Positions 43,725 to 51,980 are shown, counted from the first letter of the stretch. The stretch: 64,000 bases of DNA from CALAGB01 sp963789565 (GCA_963789565.1 CAWBKX010000002.1:3224001-3288000), one strand, 5' to 3'. Notes: generated from the letters alone by a model not told the origin. Made by a program: numbers and translations.

Positions 43725-44357
43725 ATGGCGAACCTGATCACGATTGGTCGGTTGCTCCTCCTCTTCGTGACGATCGCCCTCATCTACTCCCGTTCGTATT
43801 CGGTGGTCGCGTGGTGTACGTTGCTGATCGGCATCATATTCGCGAGTGATGCACTGGACGGATTCGTCGCTCGTCGTCGTAAGTCGGAGAGCGATCTTGG
43901 CGCGGTAATCGATATTGCCGGAGATCGTGTCGTCGAGAACGCGCTGTGGCTGGTCTTTGCCCAGTTGGGTCTGATTGGCGTGTGGGCGCCACTGCTCGTG
44001 CTCACGCGGGGGTTTTTCGTCGATGCCATGCGCGGGATGAGCTATTCGGCCGGAAAGACGGCCTTTGGTGAGAAGACGATGATGCGGACACCGTTGTCTC
44101 AATTCATTGCCGCGTCTCGCTTTATGCGCGCGTTCTATGGCATTGCCAAAGCGCTGGGATTCGTATTTCTGACCAGCCTGTTTGCCGCACACCTCTCCTC
44201 GGGGAGCAGCTTGGATCGCTTCTACTCCCACGATTCCATCCGTATCTTCGGCTGGGCGATGGTCTATTCCGCCCTGGCACTCACGGTGATCCGTGGAGTG
44301 CCAGTATTGATTGATGCTATGTACTACGTTCGAGCACCGAAGAGCACGCCCTCATGA
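43725..44357 (+). CDS. CDP-alcohol phosphatidyltransferase (PgsA-like)
   Basis: 210 residues from an ATG with GGGAGG upstream. SDALDGFVARRRKSESDLG followed by AVIDIAGDR is a complete D-x2-DG-x2-AR-x8-G-x3-D-x3-D motif. About five membrane segments. It condenses CDP-diacylglycerol with an alcohol (glycerol-3-phosphate, inositol phosphate or similar). It overlaps the next gene by 4 bp (ATGA). With a HAD phosphatase beside it, phosphatidylglycerophosphate synthesis is the simplest reading, but the alcohol cannot be told from sequence. Confidence 0.88.
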   Translation: MANLITIGRLLLLFVTIALIYSRSYSVVAWCTLLIGIIFASDALDGFVARRRKSESDLGAVIDIAGDRVVENALWLVFAQLGLIGVWAPLLVLTRGFFVDAMRGMSYSAGKTAFGEKTMMRTPLSQFIAASRFMRAFYGIAKALGFVFLTSLFAAHLSSGSSLDRFYSHDSIRIFGWAMVYSALALTVIRGVPVLIDAMYYVRAPKSTPS

Positions 44358-45001
44358 TCGCCGCCGTTTTCGATGTCGATCGGACGCTGCTACCCGACAC
44401 GACCGCTGAGCGCCTCTTCTTGAGCTACTTGATCAAGGAACGAGTGGTCGGCTTCCGCTCACTGTTGGAGACGGTGCGCTTCATCGCGGTCAAGGGTCGC
44501 AACAATCCGATCGTGGCGACCCGGCGTCATCGGCCCTATCTGCGAGGCAGCCACGTCGGCCTCGTCAATGAGCTCGGCGCGCGCTGTTTTGAAGAGAAGA
44601 TTCGTCCGCGGCTCTCTCCCAAAGGTGTGGAGCGGATCCAGCGACACCTGGAAGACGGACATCAACCTGTTCTCCTTTCCGGATCGATCCCTCAGATCAT
44701 CGGCCCGATGGCTGAGTCACTCGGCGTCGAACATGTCATTTGCAGCAACCTCGAATCCCGCGGCGAACGCTTCACCGGTCGGTTGATTGGACCGCACCCG
44801 TACGGCGGTGGTAAGGTCCTGTTGATTCAACGATTTGCCAACGAATTCAAGATCGAACTGCAGCGATCCTTCTGCTATGCGGATCATCATACGGATGAGC
44901 CTGTTCTCAGTCTTTTTGGGCACCCTGTCTGCATCAATCCAAACGAGCGATTGCGGCTGATCGCGCAACGGCTTGGTTGGCCCATTGAAGAATTCCGCTG
45001 A
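44354..45001 (+). CDS. HAD-superfamily IB phosphatase
   Basis: 215 residues. Motif I FDVDRTLLP (nucleophile Asp7, acid Asp9), motif II LLSGS, motif IV CYADHHTDEPVLSL. HAD-IB phosphatases include phosphoserine phosphatase and the PgpC-type PGP phosphatase. Translational coupling to the CDP-alcohol transferase suggests it dephosphorylates that enzyme's phospholipid product. The cap is short and helical. Confidence 0.85.
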   Translation: MIAAVFDVDRTLLPDTTAERLFLSYLIKERVVGFRSLLETVRFIAVKGRNNPIVATRRHRPYLRGSHVGLVNELGARCFEEKIRPRLSPKGVERIQRHLEDGHQPVLLSGSIPQIIGPMAESLGVEHVICSNLESRGERFTGRLIGPHPYGGGKVLLIQRFANEFKIELQRSFCYADHHTDEPVLSLFGHPVCINPNERLRLIAQRLGWPIEEFR

Positions 45002-45025
45002 GGGATTGGTCCACGGGATAAACGC

Positions 45026-46102
45026 ATGGTGACGAAACGCAACAATCGCGGACCCAGCATCAAGACCCGTCTCGCCCTTCGATTCGCGACCACCCTCGGG
45101 CGGATCGGTGAGATTTTGCCGGTCGGGGTTGGATATTGGCTCAGCGACCGGTGTGGAGACGTTATCTTCGCGTTCACGCCCAGGTACCGCGGAAATGTGC
45201 GTGCCAACCTCGCACATGTGATGGGGCTTCCCGAAACGAACCCCGAAGTGCGCCGCAACGTTCGACGCGTATTCCACTGCAGTTCACGGAATTTCTTCGA
45301 TCTCATGCGAGTGTCGCACTTCAGCGATGACGACCTGCGCGCCGCGGTCTTCTGCTCAAAAGAGAGCTGGGAGCGTCTCGATCGGGTGCGCGAGGCGGGC
45401 AAGGGAGGCATTGTCGTCAGCGCCCACTTTGGGGCGTTCGACTTCACGGGACAGACCATCTTTTCGAATGGCTATCCTATCATCCCGCTTACGACGCGCA
45501 CGGTGCCCGAACCGATCTATCAGGTCGTGTCGCTGTTGCGGCAGAGCCACGGGCTGAACATCGAGGAAGCGAATTCTCGCGGCGTACGAAAGGTGCTTGC
45601 GGCGCTGCGTCGCGGTGAGTTCGCCGGACTGCTGGCAGACCGTGACTTCTTCCACACTGGAATTCCCATCGAGTTCTTCGGTTCCATGACGTCGTTGCCA
45701 CCCGGACCAGCCCGCATCGCACGCGACACGGGTGCTCCGATCATTCTGGTCTTTACGAAACGGTTCTCGAAAGGCTACGTCCTGACGGTCGAAGAGCCGT
45801 TCCACGTCGAGAAGACGAGCGATGTCGATCGAGACGTGAGCCTGGCCATGGCTCGGGTCGTTCGCTGCTTCGAACGTCTGATCCGTGAGAGCCCCGAGCA
45901 ATGGGTCATGTTCCAGCGCGTCTGGCCCGACGGGGATGTCACGGCAACTCAGCCCACAGTTCCGACGCTCGAGAAAAGTCTGCGACAGGTCATGATGGAG
46001 TCGGACCACACGGCTCCGAGCGCCGTCGGTACGATAGCTGGAGCGCCGATGCCGACGGCCGTGAGCGGCGAGCAGCCTGTTCGACTCGATCATGAGCGCT
46101 GA
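45026..46102 (+). CDS. LpxL/HtrB-type lysophospholipid acyltransferase
   Basis: 358 residues. VVSAHFGAFDFTGQTI holds the H-x4-D catalytic motif; NVRANLAHVMGLP and LPPGPARIARDTGAPIILVFTKR are family text. The actinobacterial relative PatA sits next to a phosphatidylinositol-phosphate synthase, a similar arrangement. An LPS role is unlikely given that no lipid A genes are visible. Third gene of the cluster, 24 bp after the phosphatase. C-terminal 50 residues look disordered. Confidence 0.85.
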   Translation: MVTKRNNRGPSIKTRLALRFATTLGRIGEILPVGVGYWLSDRCGDVIFAFTPRYRGNVRANLAHVMGLPETNPEVRRNVRRVFHCSSRNFFDLMRVSHFSDDDLRAAVFCSKESWERLDRVREAGKGGIVVSAHFGAFDFTGQTIFSNGYPIIPLTTRTVPEPIYQVVSLLRQSHGLNIEEANSRGVRKVLAALRRGEFAGLLADRDFFHTGIPIEFFGSMTSLPPGPARIARDTGAPIILVFTKRFSKGYVLTVEEPFHVEKTSDVDRDVSLAMARVVRCFERLIRESPEQWVMFQRVWPDGDVTATQPTVPTLEKSLRQVMMESDHTAPSAVGTIAGAPMPTAVSGEQPVRLDHER

Positions 46103-46135
46103 CCGCAAAGGCACCGCATGACCCGCGAGTGTCGC

Positions 46136-46627
46136 TCAGCGATAGTTGACGAACTGCAGCGCCACGTCGACTTCGGCCGACTTCAGCGATTGAATAACTT
46201 CCTGCAATTCGTCCTTATTCTTTGAGGTGACCCGTATCGCATCACCCTGGATCTGCGGCGTTACCTTCTTGTGCTCGGCGCGAATGTCCTTGACCAACTG
46301 CTTCGCCAGCGGTTCAGGAATCCCGCGACGCAGCTTCACTGCCTGGCGAACCCTCCCACCACTGGCATCCTGCACCGTCTGATAGTCGAGGATCTTGAGC
46401 GACAAGCCGCGGCGCAGCACCCGCGTGTCGAGGATGTCTGTCACCGATTTCAAGGTGAACTCATCCGACGTTGAAATGACTAACTGATCTTTCTCCTGAT
46501 CGATTTCGGTCTTGGAGTCCTTCAAGTCGTATCGGGTCGTGATCTCACGCAAGGCCTGGTCGACGGCGTTGCGTAGCTCCTGCTGGTCGAAATCGGAAAC
46601 GATGTCAAACGAAAAGCTTGAAGCCAA
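46136..46627 (-). CDS. YajQ-family nucleotide-binding protein
   Basis: 163 residues from a TTG with a perfect AAAGGAGG 8 nt upstream. SSFSFDIVSDFDQQELRNAVDQALREI, TRYDLKDSKTEI and RVTSKNKDELQEVIQSL are YajQ. Two ferredoxin-like domains; homologues bind cyclic di-GMP in Xanthomonas and RNA in E. coli. The physiological role here is unknown. Monocistronic, divergent from the next gene. Confidence 0.94.
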   Translation of the reverse strand: MASSFSFDIVSDFDQQELRNAVDQALREITTRYDLKDSKTEIDQEKDQLVISTSDEFTLKSVTDILDTRVLRRGLSLKILDYQTVQDASGGRVRQAVKLRRGIPEPLAKQLVKDIRAEHKKVTPQIQGDAIRVTSKNKDELQEVIQSLKSAEVDVALQFVNYR

Positions 46628-46750
46628 ATTGCCTGCCTCCTTTCACAGCCTTCAAGTATGATGGAGTTGCCTGTCTTAGGGCAAACTGAATGACGGGTCG
46701 GACCGATCTGGTCTGACTCGCGCTTCACGTGGGATGAGGTTGGAGACCGC

Positions 46751-47374
46751 TTGCGCGATCACTACTCGAGCGTCAGTAACCTGCTCGAGATCGAGTCACG
46801 GCACGTAACGATTCATTGGCAGGCGTCAACTCGGACGCGACTGGCGGTCATTGCACCGCACGCCGGACGAATCGAACCCGCCACTGGCGAACTGGCGCTT
46901 GCGATCGCGGGAGAAGATCACGGCGTTTATTGCTTCGCGGGGCGAGACCGGACCAATAATCGACGTCTCCACGTCACCTCAACCAGGTTCACGGAGCCAT
47001 TTCTCGAGCAGGTGTTGCATGGTGTCGCAGCCGTCGTAACCGTGCATGGATGCCGGCTGCCACTCGAACCGCTTACGTTGATCGGCGGTTCGAATCGCAG
47101 ATTGAAGCGGATAATCGGCGATGCCTTGACCGAGGCCGGGTTCAACGTTGCGCGCGCTCGCGCGCCAATGGCCGGCAAGCATCCCTGGAACGTCACCAAT
47201 CGAGCCCGATTCGGCGGCGTGCAACTCGAGATCTCTCGCGTGCAACGGGACATGCTATTAGGTGAGCGGGCGGGACATTCCGGCGCCCACGCGCTCAACT
47301 GCTCGTGCGCCTTCTGCGGCTATGTGACGGCTACACGTCTGGCGCTCACCCGATATGAACTGACGAACGCCTGA
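46751..47374 (+). CDS. Poly-gamma-glutamate hydrolase family protein (PghP/DUF867-like)
   Basis: 207 residues from a TTG with GGAG upstream. AVIAPHAGRIEPATGELALAIAGEDHGVYCF and RARFGGVQLEISRVQRD follow the DUF867 pattern, a zinc-dependent carboxypeptidase-like fold known from phage PghP, which degrades poly-gamma-glutamate capsule. VTVHGC may hold another ligand. No signal peptide, so a cytoplasmic or lysis-released enzyme. The tail carries an unusual Cys cluster, NCSCAFCGYV. No phage genes are nearby. Confidence 0.7.
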   Translation: MRDHYSSVSNLLEIESRHVTIHWQASTRTRLAVIAPHAGRIEPATGELALAIAGEDHGVYCFAGRDRTNNRRLHVTSTRFTEPFLEQVLHGVAAVVTVHGCRLPLEPLTLIGGSNRRLKRIIGDALTEAGFNVARARAPMAGKHPWNVTNRARFGGVQLEISRVQRDMLLGERAGHSGAHALNCSCAFCGYVTATRLALTRYELTNA

Positions 47375-47398
47375 TCGAGGTTGGAGTCGTGCAGGGCG

Positions 47399-48808
47399 CT
47401 AATTGCTGGGTTCTGGCGTGTGAGCAGGAGTTCCACTGACTCCGTCGAGTGGTCCTGGATCCCCCGCGGGAATGACGTGCAGCACGCCAGCACTGATCGA
47501 CTCGACGCGCACGTGATCCCCCTCCTGAGCCGAACGCCCATCTGTGACCGCCGTCCACTCCTGACCGCGCACACGAATGACGCCCCGCGGCTGCAACGCC
47601 TGGAGCACGATTCCATCGGCACCGACCAGCCACGACGCGTTGGCCGGGGTCACTCCGTGCCGGACGCGGAAGATCGCCCGCATCATCAGCAACATGATTA
47701 CGACAAGCACCACCGTTGTGACGATGACGACCCAAATCGACACGCCCACCGCCGGTACGATCGCGGAAGTCTGCCGCACTGGTCGGTACAGCGTGAACGA
47801 CCCCACCAAAAAGAGGATGACGCCGATTGGTCCCACAACTGTGAGCTTCGGCGTGAACAGCTCGCGAATGAAGAAGATGAAGGCGGCGGCCATCAGACCA
47901 ACTCCCAGCCAGGAGATTGGCATGTTGCCGAACGCAACAAACGCGGCCGCCAGTGCGATGACGCCGGGTATGCCGGCGATTAGGCGGCCAGGATTGAAGA
48001 GCTCGATCACCAACAGCAACGCGCCAAGGCTAAAGAGAATGTAGGCGACGTTTGGATCGGTGATCTTCTGGAGCGCGAGCTCGTGCCAGGACGCCTTTTG
48101 CCAGACGATTCGCGCGTTTTCCGACTGGATGGTCACCGGTCCGGAGAGCGTCTGGACTTCTTTGCCATTGATCTGAGTCAGCAAACCCTCGATGTTCGGT
48201 GCGACGAGATCGATCACGCCTTTGGACTTGGCCTCGGTGGCCGAAAGGTTGTCGTTCTGCTGAATCATCGACTTGACCGAGTCGACATTACGGTTACGCG
48301 CCGACGCGGTATTCGTCGCCAGTTGGAGTATCTGATTGAGGCGTTCCTGCTGTGTATCGGTCGACGTTGCGTCGGTAAGGCTCTCTGGGTTGCCAGCGCC
48401 GAGTGTCGCATCTGGGCTCATGGCAGAGATGTTGGCAGCCAGGGCGATAAACATGGCACCCGAGAGTGCTTCCGCGTTCTGATCGCCATCGACGTAGACG
48501 ACGATTGGCACTGAGGCGGAAAGGAGTGCGCGGGTGATCTCCTGAACCGAGCTCTCGGTTCCACCTGGTGAGTTGATCTCGATCAGCACCGCCGTCGCCT
48601 GGTTCGATTCCGCGGCGCGTACCGCTCGAATCACTCGTCCGGACGAGAGCGAACTGATGACGCCATTGAGATGGACGGCGTAGATGCGCGGACTCTCAGC
48701 ACTGGCAGGAGTGTCCGCGATGGTGCTCAGCAGGCCGAGCGCCAGCACAGCCAGGATCATGCGAGTGAACATGCTATTGAGCTGCTGGATTGATGTGCGA
48801 GAAATCAC
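47399..48808 (-). CDS. Second NfeD-family protein, probable protease-dead
   Basis: About 469 residues from a GTG with GAGGGG upstream; an ATG 36 nt inside is the alternative. A signal anchor precedes a ClpP-like domain: LIEINSPGGTESS and ALSGAMFIALAANISAMSPDATLGA, with Ser116 where the nucleophile is expected. The lysine seen in the first NfeD (TRKVVND) is replaced by QQERLNQ. Membrane helices and a C-terminal OB fold (GADGIVLQALQPRGVIRVRGQEWTA) follow. It has no slipin neighbour. If the dyad is truly lost it may be a scaffold. Confidence 0.85.
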   Translation of the reverse strand: MISRTSIQQLNSMFTRMILAVLALGLLSTIADTPASAESPRIYAVHLNGVISSLSSGRVIRAVRAAESNQATAVLIEINSPGGTESSVQEITRALLSASVPIVVYVDGDQNAEALSGAMFIALAANISAMSPDATLGAGNPESLTDATSTDTQQERLNQILQLATNTASARNRNVDSVKSMIQQNDNLSATEAKSKGVIDLVAPNIEGLLTQINGKEVQTLSGPVTIQSENARIVWQKASWHELALQKITDPNVAYILFSLGALLLVIELFNPGRLIAGIPGVIALAAAFVAFGNMPISWLGVGLMAAAFIFFIRELFTPKLTVVGPIGVILFLVGSFTLYRPVRQTSAIVPAVGVSIWVVIVTTVVLVVIMLLMMRAIFRVRHGVTPANASWLVGADGIVLQALQPRGVIRVRGQEWTAVTDGRSAQEGDHVRVESISAGVLHVIPAGDPGPLDGVSGTPAHTPEPSN

Positions 48809-48932
48809 GCGACGGTGCCCCTCGTCATGCTGGCGGATGCCGCTGCGCGGGAGCGCCGGGCCCGCTGTCGCCACTCTCTAATCCTAGCATGGAGGCCGAG
48901 AAACACCGCTTCATATGGGCCGGGTACTGCTT

Positions 48933-48962
48933 TTGACACCTTCTTGCGGGCTGTGATAGCAT
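48933..48962 (+). promoter_or_regulatory. Promoter of the leuS T-box leader
   Basis: TTGACA (6/6) and TAGCAT with 18 bp between, the latter preceded by TG and one base (extended -10). Transcription would start near 48969. A GTGGAG/CTCCAC hairpin (48970-48991) opens the leader. Confidence 0.7.
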
Positions 48963-49171
48963 CATCCCAGTGGAGGGCGCATGCTCTCCACATATTTCAT
49001 ACTGGATTCGGCGACGACCGGGAGTAGTAGACCGAATTTGCAGCGAGCCGCTGGTTGGTGCGAAGCGGCGATGTCGGTCGAACTCGCCTGCGAGCCGCGC
49101 CCGCGAATGCTAAAACAGGCAAGAGTCGGCGCCGGTTAGCCCCCGTTATCGGGTCACAAGCGGATAGGCAT

Positions 49172-49247
49172 GGGGCTGTAGCTCAGCTGGGAGAGCACAA
49201 CACTGGCAGTGTTGGGGTCAGGGGTTCGAGTCCCCTCAGCTCCACCA
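49172..49247 (+). tRNA. tRNA-Ala (anticodon GGC) embedded in the leuS T-box leader
   Basis: A full cloverleaf: acceptor GGGGCTG/CAGCTCC, D-arm GCTC/GAGC, anticodon stem CAACA/TGTTG with loop CTGGCAG, 5-nt variable loop, T-arm AGGGG-TTCGAGT-CCCCT, discriminator A and encoded CCA. Position 3 is G and 70 is T, the G3:U70 identity pair of tRNA-Ala. Flanking ATAGG and CCTAT can pair and extend the acceptor stem. No separate promoter is visible, so it is probably made from the leader transcript and released by RNase P and 3' processing. Confidence 0.95.
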
Positions 49248-49283
49248 ACGTGACCTATCAAGCGGGGTGGTACCGCGGAAGCC

Positions 49284-49325
49284 GAGCCTTTCGTCCCTGA
49301 GTGGGATGAGGGCTCTTTTGTTTTT
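49284..49325 (+). terminator. Intrinsic terminator of the leuS T-box
   Basis: GAGCC...TCGTCCC pairs with GGGATGA...GGCTC around a 5-nt loop, followed by TTTTGTTTTT. The 5' arm overlaps the region that competes with the antiterminator. This is the only clear U-tailed attenuator in the window. Confidence 0.9.
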
Positions 49326-49438
49326 CCGGAATCGATCGAGCGACTGCCGGTGGCTGGCTGATTTCGGAACAACGGCGCGCGTAACATGGTTGGCCGACTG
49401 GTTCGTTCGGCCTCGAAGAGCGGCAACGGAGGTTGCAC

Positions 49439-51913
49439 ATGGCGACGACTCAACCCGTGGTGAGGCGGAAGCGGTACGACCCGGCTGTCATTGAGAAAAA
49501 GTGGCAGCAGGCATGGGAAGAAGCCCGTCTCTACGAGGTTGCCCGTGATCCCAATCGACCCAAGTGGTATCACCTGACGATGTTCCCGTATCCATCCGGT
49601 GATCTGCATGTCGGACACTGGTACGCCATGACTCCGTCGGACGCAGCAGCACGTTTCCGCCGCATGCAGGGGTACAACGTCCTCTTTCCAATGGGGTTCG
49701 ATGCCTTTGGGTTGCCTGCCGAAAACGCTGCCATCAAACGTAACATTCATCCCTACACCTGGACGGTGACCAGCATCCCGCGCATGAAAGAGCAGATGCG
49801 CACGATGGGCACGATGATCGACTGGACACGTGAGGTCGTCACGTGTATGCCGGAATACTATCGCTGGAACCAGTGGATATTCTTGCAATTCCTGAAAAAC
49901 GATTTGGCTTACCGTGCCAAGGCTGCCGTCTGGTGGTGCCCACATTGCCAGACGGTGCTCGCGAATGAGCAGGTTATCGCCGGACGGTGTGAGCGCTGTG
50001 ACACAGAAGTCATCAAGCGCGACCTCGAGCAATGGTTTTACCGCATTACCCGATATGCTGATGAGTTGCTGGACTTCGAGGGAATGGATTGGCCCGAGCG
50101 CGTCATGACGATGCAGCGCAATTGGATCGGGCGTTCCGAGGGCGCTCGGGTACGGTTTATGGCCGAATCGGGTGACGACATCGAGATCTTCACCACCCGG
50201 CCCGATACGCTCTGGGGAGCCACGTTCATGGTGCTGGCGCCGGAGCATCCACTGGTCGAGAAGCTGACGACGGCCGATCGGCGCAGCGAGGTTGAAGCGT
50301 ACGTCGATCAGGCACGCCGGCAGTCTGAGATCGAGCGAACGTCGACTGAGAAAGAGAAGACGGGCGTCTTCATCGGTTCCTACGCCATAAACCCAGTCAA
50401 CAACGAGCGAGTGCCAATCTGGATCGCCGACTACGTGCTGACTGGCTACGGCACGGGTGCCATTATGGCCGTTCCCGCTCATGACCAGCGCGACTTCGAG
50501 TTCGCTCGAAAATTCGATTTGCCGATCACCGTTGTTATTCAACCCGAAGGCGAAACGTTTGAAGCGCCGTCCATGACCGAGGCATACGCCGGCGAAGGCG
50601 TGATGGCCAATTCAGCTCAGTTCGACGGCACGCCAACCGCGGATCGTGAGGCGGTCAAGACCGTCATTGCATGGATGGAAGAGCAGTCAATTGGCAATGG
50701 CGAGATCGGCTATCGTTTGCGCGACTGGCTAATTTCTCGCCAGCGTTACTGGGGAACACCGATCCCGATCATCTATTGTGATACCTGCGGCATTGTGCCT
50801 GTGCCGGAAGACCAACTGCCGGTCGTCCTGCCAGCAGACGCCGAGTTCAAGCCCACTGGACAATCTCCGTTGCTGACGCACGAGGCGTTCGTAAACGTCA
50901 CCTGTCCTCAGTGTGGCGGCCGGGCGCGGCGTGAAACCGACACCTTGGACACTTTCGTTGATTCCTCTTGGTACATGTACCGATTCCTGAGCCCGCATGA
51001 CGATCAGGAGGCGGTAGATCCGGATGAGGTCGCATACTGGGCCCCGGTTGATCGATACACCGGCGGAATCGAACACGCGATTTTGCATCTGATGTATGCG
51101 CGCTTCTACACCAAGGCTATGCGCGACCTCGGATTGCTCGATTTCGACGAACCCTTCGTACGCCTATTCAACCAGGGAATGATCCTTGGCGAGAACAACG
51201 AAAAGATGTCGAAAAGCCGCGGCAACGTGGTCGATCCTGACGATCTTGTGGCCGAGTTGGGCGCCGACATCGTGCGTCTGTACCTGATGTTCATTGGTCC
51301 GTGGGACCAAGGCGGGCCGTGGAACTCGCGTAACATCGCGGGAGTCGAACGGTTCGTCAGGCGGGCCTGGACAGTCGTTACCGAAACGGCAGACAATTTG
51401 ATCGAGGTTGAGGAACCGGTGCAGGAGCTCGATCTGCGACGGATCACTCACCGAACCATCAAGGCGGTAACCGAAGATCTCGAGGGCTTCCGCTTCAACA
51501 CCATGATCTCGCGTTTGATGGAGATGGTGAATGAACTGACGCCGCGCATGGATCAGCCGGTCGCGCGCACGAGCGCATGGCGAGAAGCGATTGAGTCGTT
51601 GACGTTGATGATGGCGCCGAGCACGCCGCACCTGGCCGAAGAATTTTGGCACCAGTTGGGCGGACCGTTCAGCGTGCACACTCAGAGCTGGCCGGAGTAC
51701 GACCCTGAGTTGGCCAAGGAAGAGATGTTCGACCTGGTGCTGCAGGTCAATGGTAAGGTCCGTGACCGGGTGCAGGTGGCTTTCGGCATCTCTGAAGAAC
51801 AAGCCATCGAGCTTGCCATTGCTAGCGAGCGGGTCAAAGAGTTCATTGCGGACAAGACAGTGCGACGCATGATCTTCGTGCCCGGCAAGTTGGTCAACGT
51901 CGTCGTTGGCTAA
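49439..51913 (+). CDS. leuS: Leucyl-tRNA synthetase
   Basis: 824 residues from an ATG with GGAGG 6 nt upstream. HVGH (57-60) and KMSKS (589-593) are the class I signatures. A CPHC...CERC zinc knuckle and the CP1 editing domain (TTRPDTLWGATFMV; TGYGTGAIMAVPAHDQRD) are present. The C-terminal anticodon-binding region is followed by a small domain (LQVNGKVRDRVQVAFGISEE). The specifier codon of the leader agrees with this enzyme. Monocistronic, ending in a perfect hairpin. Confidence 0.98.
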   Translation: MATTQPVVRRKRYDPAVIEKKWQQAWEEARLYEVARDPNRPKWYHLTMFPYPSGDLHVGHWYAMTPSDAAARFRRMQGYNVLFPMGFDAFGLPAENAAIKRNIHPYTWTVTSIPRMKEQMRTMGTMIDWTREVVTCMPEYYRWNQWIFLQFLKNDLAYRAKAAVWWCPHCQTVLANEQVIAGRCERCDTEVIKRDLEQWFYRITRYADELLDFEGMDWPERVMTMQRNWIGRSEGARVRFMAESGDDIEIFTTRPDTLWGATFMVLAPEHPLVEKLTTADRRSEVEAYVDQARRQSEIERTSTEKEKTGVFIGSYAINPVNNERVPIWIADYVLTGYGTGAIMAVPAHDQRDFEFARKFDLPITVVIQPEGETFEAPSMTEAYAGEGVMANSAQFDGTPTADREAVKTVIAWMEEQSIGNGEIGYRLRDWLISRQRYWGTPIPIIYCDTCGIVPVPEDQLPVVLPADAEFKPTGQSPLLTHEAFVNVTCPQCGGRARRETDTLDTFVDSSWYMYRFLSPHDDQEAVDPDEVAYWAPVDRYTGGIEHAILHLMYARFYTKAMRDLGLLDFDEPFVRLFNQGMILGENNEKMSKSRGNVVDPDDLVAELGADIVRLYLMFIGPWDQGGPWNSRNIAGVERFVRRAWTVVTETADNLIEVEEPVQELDLRRITHRTIKAVTEDLEGFRFNTMISRLMEMVNELTPRMDQPVARTSAWREAIESLTLMMAPSTPHLAEEFWHQLGGPFSVHTQSWPEYDPELAKEEMFDLVLQVNGKVRDRVQVAFGISEEQAIELAIASERVKEFIADKTVRRMIFVPGKLVNVVVG

Positions 51914-51947
51914 TCAACGGTCAATCTCCTTCACGCCGAGTGAGTTC

Positions 51948-51980
51948 AATGTGGCGGTCGCGACTCGCGACCGCCACATT
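51948..51980 (+). terminator. Perfect 15-bp hairpin after leuS
   Basis: AATGTGGCGGTCGCG and its exact complement with a 3-nt loop, 34 bp after the leuS stop; followed by CATGTTGTTG, no U-run. Probable end of the leuS transcript. Confidence 0.7.

Larger units (their letters stand above)
49001..49325 (+). promoter_or_regulatory. Leucine T-box riboswitch of leuS, interrupted by a tRNA-Ala gene
   Basis: Stem I closes with GGCGA (49010) and TCGCC (49084). It contains the AGTAGTA motif after GGG, an AGCGA bulge, and a distal hairpin CCGCT/AGCGG with a GGTTGGTG loop. The specifier loop reads GAA-CTC-GCC: CTC is a leucine codon, matching the downstream leuS. Stem III is CCCG-TTAT-CGGG (49142-49153). 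The T-box antiterminator GGGGTGGTACCGCGG is at 49264-49278 with the UGGU bulge at 49268-49271, and an intrinsic terminator follows. Uncharged tRNA-Leu should pair with specifier and bulge and allow read-through. Between Stem III and antiterminator lies a complete tRNA-Ala gene; the boundary elements on both sides are intact. Confidence 0.9.

Noticed and set aside
49154..50542. 462-codon open frame antisense to leuS and the T-box
   Set aside because: Covers the tRNA and the leuS N-terminus on the opposite strand; only codon bias keeps it open.
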